DNA of 64,000 nucleotides, taken from Adiantum capillus-veneris (taxonomy: Eukaryota; Streptophyta; Polypodiopsida; Polypodiales; Pteridaceae). Numbering within the stretch: the stretch's first letter is position 1; every line of letters starts with the position of its first letter. The notes under the pieces are model-generated. The model was given only the letters and a program-made list of their open reading frames with translations, searched no databases and was not told the origin of the DNA. Shown in pieces: positions 35,465 to 44,650 of this stretch. Position numbers and translations under genes: made by a program. Location: NCBI GenBank assembly GCA_014529385.2, contig CM043948.1, positions 20,103,951 through 20,167,950 of the forward strand. Direction: 5' to 3'.

Positions 35465-35492
35465 TAGCCGTCTGCACGAGCGTGGATGGCTA
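35465..35492. repeat. Palindromic motif, third member (imperfect)
   Basis: TAGCCGTCTGC...GTGGATGGCTA; arms pair with mismatches. Confidence 0.5.
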
Positions 35493-35510
35493 AAAGTAGT
35501 TTCACATCAC

Positions 35511-35749
35511 TTCTTTCTTGCCTAATCCCATGCTACAGTGCAACGACAAAAGGCTAGGGTTTTCCAACAACTTGCTGCGAGTGAAGTCACTTCCCCATTT
35601 TCAGCATTCCACATACTCTTTATCAATAGAACCAGAGCCAGGGCCTAAGTATGTGCCCATTCAAAGAGAGGAGATCCTACCTTGCCCGCTTGCAGAGTTC
35701 AAAAATGACCTATCCTCACGAAGATGTAATATGCAGATATGGGTGTGTT
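35511..35749. other. Unassigned short stretch
   Basis: A 78-residue open frame (35518-35754) shows no family pattern. Confidence 0.4.
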
Positions 35750-36460
35750 GGTAAAATTACTACGGATAGATGAGAACTTGATGCTGATAAGGCTAGAGAT
35801 TTTTTTTCTTGTCTAGGCATTAGGTTATCTCTCACTATGGCATATAACACGGAAGGAAATGGTAAAAGTGAGAGGGGAAATCCCCCCATTATTAAGGCAT
35901 TGGCTAAGTCATGCAATGGAACTATTAGTGATTGGCCTCGATTGTTACCATGCTTTGTGGGCTGACCGTACCACACACAATACTATTACAAGGTTCATGC
36001 CATCAGAGTTGATGTATGGTCAAAAACCTGTTATGCCTCTTGAGGAGACAATAGCTACATGGAGTTGCCTTGGGATACAGAGATGAGTAGGGAAGGTCTA
36101 CTTGCTTTGAGGACTCAACAACTGGAAAGGATAAATGAGGATGTGGAAACTGCAAAGGAAAAACTGATAAATGCTCATTTAAAGAACAAGGATGATTTTG
36201 ATAATTGACACATGCTGTGACCAAGAGTTATTCAAGAAGGGGATTGGGTTCTTGTTTATGATAGCAGTTTAGATAACTAGTACACAACTATGTGCAAAAT
36301 GGTCAAGCGGTGGTTCTCGGTCCTTATGTGGTCAAGCATGCTTTTCCTAATGCTACCTACAAGTTATGCAAATTGGACGGTACATATCTAAAGGTTCTAA
36401 TAGTAGGAAAACATGTCAAAATGTATAAGAAAAGTCGGATACAAAGCGAACGTGGAGACT
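35750..36460 (+). pseudogene. Ty3/gypsy integrase, C-terminal half, decayed
   Basis: Segments in order but in shifting frames: ITTDRxELDADKARDFFSC (second catalytic Asp region), MAYNTEGNGKSERGNPPII (the N-G-x-x-E-R segment with the catalytic Glu), HNTITRFMPSELMYGQKPV (typical gypsy integrase YR/T-x-PxxL-x-YG), then VIQEGDWVLVYDSSL and a GPY-like GPYVVKHAFPNATYKL block. Frame breaks and stops occur near 35960, 36085, 36208 and 36278. Everything upstream of the second Asp is missing. It directly precedes the polypurine tract at 36522, so it is the end of the pol of the element that owns the following LTR. Confidence 0.75.
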
Positions 36461-36521
36461 TCTACGTGTCTGAAGATAGGGATTTAGATAATGAGGGTTC
36501 ACATACAGGAGGATGTGCAGG

Positions 36522-36536
36522 TTTAGAGGGGGTGGA
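36522..36536 (+). other. Polypurine tract, identical to that of element A
   Basis: TTTAGAGGGGGTGGA, followed by TGTCGTGC; 37 bases around it equal 27841-27877. Confidence 0.7.
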
Positions 36537-37352
36537 TGTCGTGCCGCTTTGCAGGCATGGGGTGAAAGATGCAAATTTGCATAGTTATTCGAGATTTTTC
36601 CCACTTATGAATAATGTTAATAGCTATTAGGTCAGCAAGTGGTAGCCGAGATGTATGCTTTATGTGGTTTTGTAGAACAAAAAGGGCTCCAAATATGGTT
36701 GGCAGGATGGCGGGTGAAGAATGTTTGAGGTGCTAGTTTTTGGTCCAGATATGTAGAGCTTGAAGTGTTGAAGGAACAAGTCTAGACGGCTCGTCAAATG
36801 GAGCTGTAGGCTGCAAGATATTTGAGTTGATCTGAGACAGACAGGCTAGGTGATGACATGTGATCAGAGCTAATCTGAAGCTATGAGTTTGTAGTGCTTG
36901 ATTTATAAAGTGTTTTGGTCTTTTCAGATCGTCGATCTGAGCCTCGGATGTCGAGTTATCAGCAGTCAAAGTTTTGCCGAGGGCTAGGTTTGAGCCGGGT
37001 TGGCCACCTTGAGGGATGAGCCATCTGATGATTTTGGGGCTTTTCTAGGAATTTGATGCATTCTATACGACATATAAAGGCCATGGGAGGTTACAGCTTG
37101 TCAATAGGACAGTGGATTGGCAAGATATTGTAGAATGAAGTTGGCAGCATTCGTGTGTCGAAAGTATTAGAGGATTTTTTCCGGTCTTGATCGGGTTGGA
37201 TGAGTGGCTCCGCAAAGTCAAAATACTGTGGAGATGGAAGAGCTTAGAGCCGGGGACAGCGGCTTGCAAATGATTTTGTCGGCCCGACAGGCAAGTCTTT
37301 GAACAAGAAATGGCATGCATTGGAAGTGAGAACCAAAAAAGGGATTTTTTTG

Positions 37353-37388
<36 letters not shown>

Positions 37389-38542
37389 GGTGCTTTGGAG
37401 GCCAAGGGGAAGCGAGTTGATGAGGTAGAACCACGTGGCAATGGGATGAACCCACATGTGCATGCGAGAGGAAGTTTTTTGGTGTATATGAGCTGTGTGA
37501 GGTGCTTGCTACATATAATGTGAGACATAGGAGCTTGTGAGCTTGTGGACATGGGGGTTGGCACTGCAGGTTCTGATCGCAGCCGAGCGCTGTGGGAGAT
37601 TGTGGTTGTGCCTACCAGTGACGTGTCATCTTCCCTGCGTGGGTTGTTGTTGTCGGTAGTGGATGGAGTTGATTGATGATGTGGCCAGGCCTGCCAAACT
37701 GTCAGTTCACACGCCCATGGGGGCAAAACCTTTTTGTGAAGGGAAAGTGGGAGCACCGACGGCACCATCATTGCCCTAGTTAAGAGGGGGAGCATGTGGG
37801 AAGCGAGCCAAGGGTCAAAAATAGGGAAAAGGCCGTCACACACCAAGGAGAAGAGGGTTAAAAATAGGGATGGGGAGGAGCCAAAAAGGGGAGATATGGG
37901 GCTCTCACACAGGTTGGAGGGGATGTTTTTTGCCAGTTTTTTGGAGAAGTGCAGTTTTTTGGGAGAAAGAGAAAATAGAAGGCGGGTTCCTTTTGCTGAA
38001 GGCAGAAAGAAGGGCTGAAAACTCTCTCTCTTGCTATCTCTCTTTCAAGAGAGCTTGATGCAACAAAAGAGAGCAAGTAGGTGAAAGAAGGGAGTTTTTG
38101 GAAGCTCTCTCGAGCTTGCAAAACAGAGGAATACTGAAGAGAAGGGATAAGCAGGACGAAGTTTTTTGGTAGCATGAGGATTGTTTCCTTCAGGTTTGGG
38201 GTTATCTGAATAGCGGATTGCAAATTAGCAGGCATACCGAGTTGGCATATGCAACCAATTTGTATCAAAAGTTCCAGATATCTGTCTAATGGAAGCGTCT
38301 TCTATTTGACAGTTTGATTAAGTGTTACTATTTGTTCTAAGTTGGATTTAAGCCAATAAACTCTGTTTCAATCTGTGTTAATCTCTAGTAATTCTCTCTA
38401 AACGCCTCTATCTCGTCTTATTAACACTAAGTGGGCCCTAACCATATCAATTACTCTTGGTTTGCACCTAGAATACATCTCCATCTATAGCCAGAAGCCC
38501 GGTGCTTTCTCGGTCGACCTTGGAGACACGTGCACTCCGACA
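36537..38542 (+). repeat. 3' LTR of the decayed gypsy element (2006 bp)
   Basis: Starts TGTCGTGCC and ends CACTCCGACA, so it has the same terminal sequence (TGTCG...CGACA) and nearly the same length as the 2044-bp LTR of element A, and it shares AGCCCGGTGCTTTC near the end (about 38497-38510). The interior is otherwise different. It contains a G homopolymer run at 37354-37387. The 5' LTR of this element is not in the window, so the right end rests on the terminal motif. Confidence 0.6.
37354..37387 (+). repeat. Poly-G tract
   Basis: About 34 uninterrupted G. Length is likely unreliable. Confidence 0.95.
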
Positions 38543-39454
38543 ACAGGCTTTGTAGTTGTAAGCATAGTAGAACTATGTTGGGGGCCTCAACCACCATGCC
38601 AAAAATCAGCATACTTACACTATTAAACCCTTCCTTACTTTGATGAGGATGGTTGTAAGCAACTATTAGCACATGTGGACCAAGCAAAGATTAGAAGGTA
38701 GTGGCAACTAGATGCTATCTAGCTGACTAAAATTGCAAAATCTCAATTAGAGTTTGAGCTTTTCCTTGAAGAAAACGGAGAAATTTCCAAAGATTCAATG
38801 TAAATACCGGAAAAAGCTTCAAATTTTTACCTAAAAACCCAAGAGAATTTCAAGCTAGCCCTTATTTTCTTTGGTTAGAGAAAATGTATTTTTCTAGCCC
38901 TGATTATGGATACTAGTGCCTTGCTTACAGTATGCACTTTGGGGCTTCTATTCCAATATATGGACTACTGGAATTTGAATGGCGTACAAGAGGAGTGAGT
39001 CTTGAGAGAAGAAGAGGACCTTGACAACAAATCACCATTAAGATGATAAAATCTATTAGGTAACTAGATTCCTGAACCAAGGTTGAGGGTCGCCATGGAG
39101 GTGAGAATATGGAGGAAGCACCAAATTGTGAGCAAAATGGCCAACCAAGGAGAGTTCCAAGCAGGTACAAAGGGGAAGCGATATGGGCCCCAGATTTTGT
39201 GCAGTAAATCATCACAAGAAGAGAAGCTGTCTGGAAAAATGTGGATTTGGCATGGACTCATTGTCAAGAGTTGGCCAACATGAAACATTTTTAGAATTCA
39301 CTCATGTTCCATATAAACATAAATTTGTAGTTTTTAGATCCATAAGAATATGTCTATATTCCAACTCTTGTTCTCGCTTATTATCCCATATTAAATGATC
39401 AGCTTAATATGAGAAAATCATTTGGGTTAGTTAGATATTACATTTTATGACAGT
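38543..39454. other. Unassigned stretch
   Basis: No gene, repeat or element end recognised between the gypsy LTR and element B. Confidence 0.5.
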
Positions 39455-39459
39455 ACCTC
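39455..39459 (+). other. Target site duplication of element B, left (ACCTC)
   Basis: ACCTC precedes the left LTR and recurs at 48406-48410 after the right LTR. Confidence 0.88.
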
Positions 39460-39710
39460 TGTGCACTCCTTGCCGCACTGTCGAAGCAAGGGACTTGCCA
39501 ATACACCGTGTGCGAGCCACAAACGGCTCCAAGCACACAACAAGCCTAAACTAGCAAGCTCAAGGAAGCAAAGGGTGTGTCACTCACCGCTCTATGCTCG
39601 CCTTCGTGGTGGATTCCTCGCCGCGATGAAGAAGAAGCTGCAGTCGTGCCGCGCTCAACCGCTTCGCCGCCGTCGTGCCTTCGTAATGCTCGATCGCACA
39701 CACACTCTCC

Positions 39711-39742
<32 letters not shown>

Positions 39743-40047
39743 AGGAGGTGAAGAAGAAGAAGATGGAGGTGGAGCAAGAGCACTCTTCTATTGCACAAAT
39801 GAGAGAATGAGTAAAAATTAGGTTTAGTTGGCTTTTATAGGAGCTCACCCCATTCACACTTGGGCGCCCATGCTTAGCCAACTAACCCTAGCATGTTCGT
39901 GTTAGAGTGCGCCTCTCATCGGCGATCACTCTACCTTTCTCTATTGGTCCGACAAGCCCGGTGCCTGACTCTACTTAAATAAATAATATGGTTACAGTGT
40001 CCATCGTAGGCGATAGGGTGTCCGTGAGCCGTGATCGAGGGTTAACA
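39460..40047 (-). repeat. 3' LTR of element B (588 bp)
   Basis: Ends TGTGC...TTAACA on the plus strand (TGTTAA...GCACA on the element strand). Contains (CT)n(CA)n near 39712-39741 and a TATAAAA box on the minus strand. Confidence 0.92.
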
Positions 40048-40060
40048 TGCCCCCCTTCCT
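40048..40060 (-). other. Polypurine tract of element B
   Basis: The minus strand reads AGGAAGGGGGGCA directly before the 3' LTR. A second similar tract (AAGGAAGGGGGGAG) lies at about 41668-41681 near the end of the protease frame. Confidence 0.7.
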
Positions 40061-41686
40061 GATGTAGATTCCGTCCCCGGAAGCTATTGAGTTGAAGCTG
40101 GTTCGTGGAGGTGGAAGAGCATTTGAGATGAATGTCCTTAGCCTTCTTCAGTCACTGCAAAATCAAACAACACTGGCACAGTAATTGCATTTTCATAAGT
40201 GATTAAAAAGCATATGCAATTTTAGGTAGACACATTGATTGGTAAAAGAATTTCAAACAATTTGTTAGCAATGAACATTAAATTGCAATGTAATCAAATG
40301 CATAAACAGATGTAAAGGTAAAAAATTAAACAAGTCTGGGGTCGCTAATTTGACGGTCGAAAAGCACTAGAGATCGAATATTAATACCATGGGTAAGCTT
40401 CTTAATTTTTAGTGGTCAATTAGGTTGTTTAATCGCGAGAGCCAAGTATTGATGTTCGAGGGCTGACTAGAGGCTATATCTAGAAAACCTTGTAGTTAAG
40501 CTACCATAAAAGGAATTTCTCATGAAATCATCGCTTGACTGATTACTTTTTCTGTGACCCCCCAAATTCTTTTCACATTGATTCAATTATGATGTGTGTG
40601 CTTATTTTGTATGCCTTGGGTTTTTTGCTTCTCAAGGAAAAGCGCCCACACTGGGAACCTCTAGGGCTCTAGTACCATAGGCAATACATGTGAGTGAAGT
40701 ACCAAATCAAGCTGAGATTTCTCTTCCAGCTTAAGATTTTACATTGTGACACTTTGATTTTTTGCTTGTTCATTTTCAACATTTTAATTTTGTAACTTTG
40801 GGGGGTCATATAACACTGTTACCCTCCCCAGGCTCATCACATTAGTAAACTCCCTTTATAATACTTAAACTAAAGGTCACTAGGGTTAAGCCCACTAGAA
40901 AGCCCTAGTACATTTCATACAATGCTGCCTAAATCGGATTAAGAACCTAAGTAACCATTGCTTATTAGGAAGGCATTCCCCATGGTATTAAGAGAAGATT
41001 TCTAATACCTAGCTTGGTCAAACTAGCTTAGTCGGACTGCTTGATTTTTACACCTAGACAAGTGATTATGACAAAACATTACATTGAATTAAATGTTTGA
41101 TACTAAGCCAATGCGCTGAATATTATGCTACCAATCACAATCAAAGCAGACAATCATAGATGCAAAAAGATAAGGGCAATGCTAATGGACAAGAAACACT
41201 TGTTTGTGTCGATGGTCGCGCTTGATTTGAAGAGTGAGTCGAGATAAAGATTCCATGAAGGTCCAAATCCTACCAATAGCAACACGCTCCTGTACACACT
41301 AGGAAACAAAAGGAATACCTCCAGGAGGCACATTAGTAGGAAAAGAGATCTTTGCTAATCACTCAACTCTAAAACAGAAACACTCCTATCATACTAATCT
41401 TACCTACCCTCCATCACTCAAGTGATGAGGATCAAAGGTGTTTTATGGCATAGGTTTCTGTTTCACTGTACCAGATGTGACATGTGTAGGTCTGAGTCAA
41501 TGTTTTGACTTTTAAGGTGCATACTCGTTTGCTAATTGCTCTTGCTCTTTTTTTTTTTTTTTTGTGAGTATAAAGCTTTATATGTACATTCCCTAAGATT
41601 GGTGATTAAGAGGTCACAAAAAAAGGTTGAGAGGGAAACAAATGAATGATGGATGTCCACAAACACTCCCCCCTTCCTTGGGTAGA
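40061..41686 (-). other. Non-coding 3' internal region of element B
   Basis: About 1.6 kb where pol would be expected. No reverse transcriptase or integrase motif in any frame. A T run lies at 41549-41563. Confidence 0.7.
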
Positions 41687-44623
41687 TCATACCATTTGAA
41701 ATGAGCTTGTCACCCTTTGAAACCAATTGTTCCAGTTGGTAATAGGTGAGGATTTTTTCCAGTAGTTTTCTATTACCCTAGGTGCCTCGTCAAGCTGCAA
41801 GGGTGGTAAGGTACTCTCCCAGGATCGAACTTGAAGTGGTTCATCAGGTGATTCTTGAACACTGGGAGGTGTGGATTCTTTTGTAGCTTCATGGAGGTCC
41901 ACTATTATAGATGGAGGCTGTGTAGAAGCTTTTACCTCTATGGATGTATTACATGAGGAGCTAGAAGCTTCATGGGACTCCCCCCTTCCTGAGCTAGGTG
42001 GAACAAATCGTTCTTTCTTTGGTACCCAAACTAGCTCGGGAGCGGGTGTGTAGCATTCTGTGATTTTTTTCTTTTCACGATCATTGATTCGTTTTGGAGC
42101 TACGGGATTGGGCTCACTTGGGTCAGGTGATAGGTAAGAGCACAATCTACGTTTTGGCACCCAGATTTGATCATTTCCTTGATAGTATCCTTGGGCTTCC
42201 AATAGTCGTTTAGGGATCCATCGCAACATTTTCTTAATTTTCTTGGAGCGAGTGGTATGTTTCTTACAAGGCTTCTGTTTTTTAGCACTAGGTATGGTCA
42301 CTAAAGAATCTTTAGGGACCCACTTGTATGTTTTCTTCGTTACATTAGGATGAGTCTTGTCGGAAGCGATATGCATTGCTTGTAGCATATTTAAGGGTAT
42401 AGGCATTTCATCCCCCTCAGGTGTTACCCAGGTCGTCCCCCTATTTCCCCAAGTGTCTATGGTTGATGCTAGGTGGACCCAGTCTACGTTGTCTGATTCC
42501 GTCATACCCGGTAACACATCCATGTAAGGAGAATCTTTGCCAATGTCTGTATCCTTCTTACAAGTGTAACAATATTGTAGTGGGGCCGAGTGAACTGTGG
42601 TGTCAGAGCGATGATCAATAATGGTTTTACTCCCTAAGGGGTGTACCTTACCAGTCACCAAATCCACTCTAAGGACAGAGTCTTGGAATTGCAAATAGAC
42701 ATGATTTTTAGACCAATCATGAACCATTTGTGCTTCCCTCATGAATGGTCGTCCTAAAATCATTTCATATGACATAAGGTGTTTAGAGAAATCCATTACA
42801 ATGAACGTATGTCGTACCTTGTGTCCTAGAACTTTGATCTTGAGCATCCCCATAGGTTTGGCTATGGTACCATTTGCCATCTTTACCACAATGTTAGTAA
42901 CACTGAGGCGGGGTTTTCCCATGGATTCCCAACAATCTTTTGTAATGATGCTAACTCCCGCACCACCATCAAGAATTCCCTTTATAGTTAATCCCTTGGT
43001 AGTGATGGGTAGGGTCGCATTAGACTCGTCGCCTTCAAAATACTGCCGTAATTCGTTAATGGGTACCTCAATCACAGACTCGTGTCCATCTAAGTCAAGT
43101 GATTGCACATGATTTTCCTCATCAATCATAATCGAGTCAGGCCTATTTGGTTGCGCAAAATGCGGTAATCCCGTTCGTAGCTCTCCGTTAAGGAATGCTC
43201 GAAGTGCAAGGAATAACTCAAGATCTCCATACAGCTTTGCTATGATCGTGGTTCGGACCTCAGAAGACATGAAGTCCACTAGTTTGGCAACATTCATTGG
43301 CGTTTTGCAGGGTGTAGGTCCTTGACTAGGAACTGGTGAGGATGGAATCTCATATTCCTCAATGGGATCAGGTATTCCTTCTTTAAACATCCTTTCCAAC
43401 AAGAAGGGTGTATGCTCACTTTCTGATGTCCCGTCCTCACTCCCTTCTTGGATGATACTAGATATGGCTAACGGTCTATGGTTCATGTGGGGTGGATGAA
43501 CTTGCGTGGGAAACACTGTGTCATGAATTTTGACCTGCATGGGTTCTGGTTCTAGTTTCCTTTGAGTCTCCTCCACTAAACCTCTTAGATGTTTCACCTG
43601 CTCAATCTTGTCTACTGGGTTTGGGTACGTCCCAATCTTCTTTTTACGATTCTTCCCTTTTTGCCCCTGTGGTTTATCTTGGGGGTCTTGGATTGGATTT
43701 GGAAACACTTGTGGTGTTTTCAGAGGCTCTTTATGGTTTTCTCTCATTCGGTTTTCATTTGGTTCCATGTTACGGTTTTCTTTGTCGGTCTTTCCCTTTG
43801 TGGTATTGGTTCTAGTCTCCATTGTCTCGATTGAATCTGAATCATCCTCGAGGTCATTCATATACACGGGGTCATCTCCTGTTCCTATGTTTGTTTTGGA
43901 ACTTGGCTTTGAATTTTTCGTATTCTGTGACTTCTTCCTTCGTTTCTTCTTTTTCTTTGCTTGGATAACTGACGCGGTATCTCTCTCTTCGAGGATATGG
44001 CCTGGCCCTTGAAGCATGGACCGTGTAATCGCATAAGCGGGTGCGACGGGTGGTATTGGCGATGTCACACTAGCAATTTCGACCAAATTTAGGGGTGTGA
44101 TTTTAGGCGCATTTGGGTTATAGGGGCATTGGGCAATCAAGTGATCTATGCCACAACGATTACATGTGAGTATTGGCATTGCAGACGTGCTCCCTTGATT
44201 CATTTGCATCTGTGCAGCATTCTTTTGCAGCCTAATAGGGCACTCCGCTGCTCGATGTGGTCCACCACACTCGTAGCATTGAAGAGGTGGCCTCCTAGCC
44301 TGGGTGTTGATATTTTGACCTCTGGATGCGAGAGCAGCAGCTTGATAAACCGGCTTGACTTGCCCCCAACAATCTTCCATGTAGTATATAGGACACTCTT
44401 CCAATGTATCAAGTCCGTAGGCAATACTAGTGTCTATTTCCTCCTCACAGCCATCTGGATAAGCATTTGATGGCTCGCAACCCACTTGGTTCATAGGGGC
44501 GACTCTTGGATGCGGGGGCTGGGGTCCTAGCACAGGAGGTGGTAGCGGTGTAGCTTGTACAACATTTTGAGATCTAGGGACCATGTGTTGCAGTAGTTTC
44601 TCAACAGGTGGAGCAGGCATCAA
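41687..44623 (-). CDS. Element B ORF2: zinc knuckles and aspartic protease (978 aa)
   Basis: Residues 116-128 (C-X2-C-X3-H-X4-C in CYECGGPHRAAEC) and 154-166 (CNRCGIDHLIAQC) are two zinc knuckles. A low-complexity charged linker with a Lys-rich block (KKKKKRRKK) follows at about 220-345. The retropepsin core is near residues 548-660: the active site reads D552-G-G-A, and ILGRPF near 617-622 is the usual second protease landmark. The C-terminal 300 residues are basic with repeated W-V/I-P-K phrases and are unknown. The frame is in register with gag and separated from it by one TAG (44648-44650); no ATG is needed if the stop is read through. It would process gag in particles. D-G-G replaces the common D-S/T-G but occurs in plant gypsy proteases. 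No polymerase follows. Confidence 0.82.
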   Translation of the reverse strand: MMPAPPVEKLLQHMVPRSQNVVQATPLPPPVLGPQPPHPRVAPMNQVGCEPSNAYPDGCEEEIDTSIAYGLDTLEECPIYYMEDCWGQVKPVYQAAALASRGQNINTQARRPPLQCYECGGPHRAAECPIRLQKNAAQMQMNQGSTSAMPILTCNRCGIDHLIAQCPYNPNAPKITPLNLVEIASVTSPIPPVAPAYAITRSMLQGPGHILEERDTASVIQAKKKKKRRKKSQNTKNSKPSSKTNIGTGDDPVYMNDLEDDSDSIETMETRTNTTKGKTDKENRNMEPNENRMRENHKEPLKTPQVFPNPIQDPQDKPQGQKGKNRKKKIGTYPNPVDKIEQVKHLRGLVEETQRKLEPEPMQVKIHDTVFPTQVHPPHMNHRPLAISSIIQEGSEDGTSESEHTPFLLERMFKEGIPDPIEEYEIPSSPVPSQGPTPCKTPMNVAKLVDFMSSEVRTTIIAKLYGDLELFLALRAFLNGELRTGLPHFAQPNRPDSIMIDEENHVQSLDLDGHESVIEVPINELRQYFEGDESNATLPITTKGLTIKGILDGGAGVSIITKDCWESMGKPRLSVTNIVVKMANGTIAKPMGMLKIKVLGHKVRHTFIVMDFSKHLMSYEMILGRPFMREAQMVHDWSKNHVYLQFQDSVLRVDLVTGKVHPLGSKTIIDHRSDTTVHSAPLQYCYTCKKDTDIGKDSPYMDVLPGMTESDNVDWVHLASTIDTWGNRGTTWVTPEGDEMPIPLNMLQAMHIASDKTHPNVTKKTYKWVPKDSLVTIPSAKKQKPCKKHTTRSKKIKKMLRWIPKRLLEAQGYYQGNDQIWVPKRRLCSYLSPDPSEPNPVAPKRINDREKKKITECYTPAPELVWVPKKERFVPPSSGRGESHEASSSSCNTSIEVKASTQPPSIIVDLHEATKESTPPSVQESPDEPLQVRSWESTLPPLQLDEAPRVIENYWKKSSPITNWNNWFQRVTSSFQMV

Positions 44624-44647
44624 TACAGGATCTCGAGGCGCATCCGT

Positions 44648-44650
44648 CTA
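44648..44650 (-). promoter_or_regulatory. In-frame TAG between gag and protease, possible readthrough site
   Basis: Gag ends with this TAG, and the frame continues open for another 987 codons with zinc knuckles and protease. Either a readthrough signal that sets the gag to protease ratio or a recent mutation of a sense codon. Confidence 0.45.

Larger units (their letters stand above)
32940..35510. mobile_element. Possible DNA transposon with inverted subterminal repeats, containing a fold-back element
   Basis: Left part (about 32970-33270) and right part (about 35130-35500) carry related short phrases in opposite orientation: CCTTGTATG(A)G...GTGACAAAG-like text followed by TAGCCATC...GATGGCTA. 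Such clustered subterminal motifs are usual in CACTA-type and similar DNA transposons as transposase sites. No transposase gene and no terminal inverted repeat could be fixed, so limits are approximate. Confidence 0.35.

Noticed and set aside
37063-37846. Minus-strand frames with poly-Pro
   Set aside because: Produced by the G homopolymer inside an LTR; no domain pattern.
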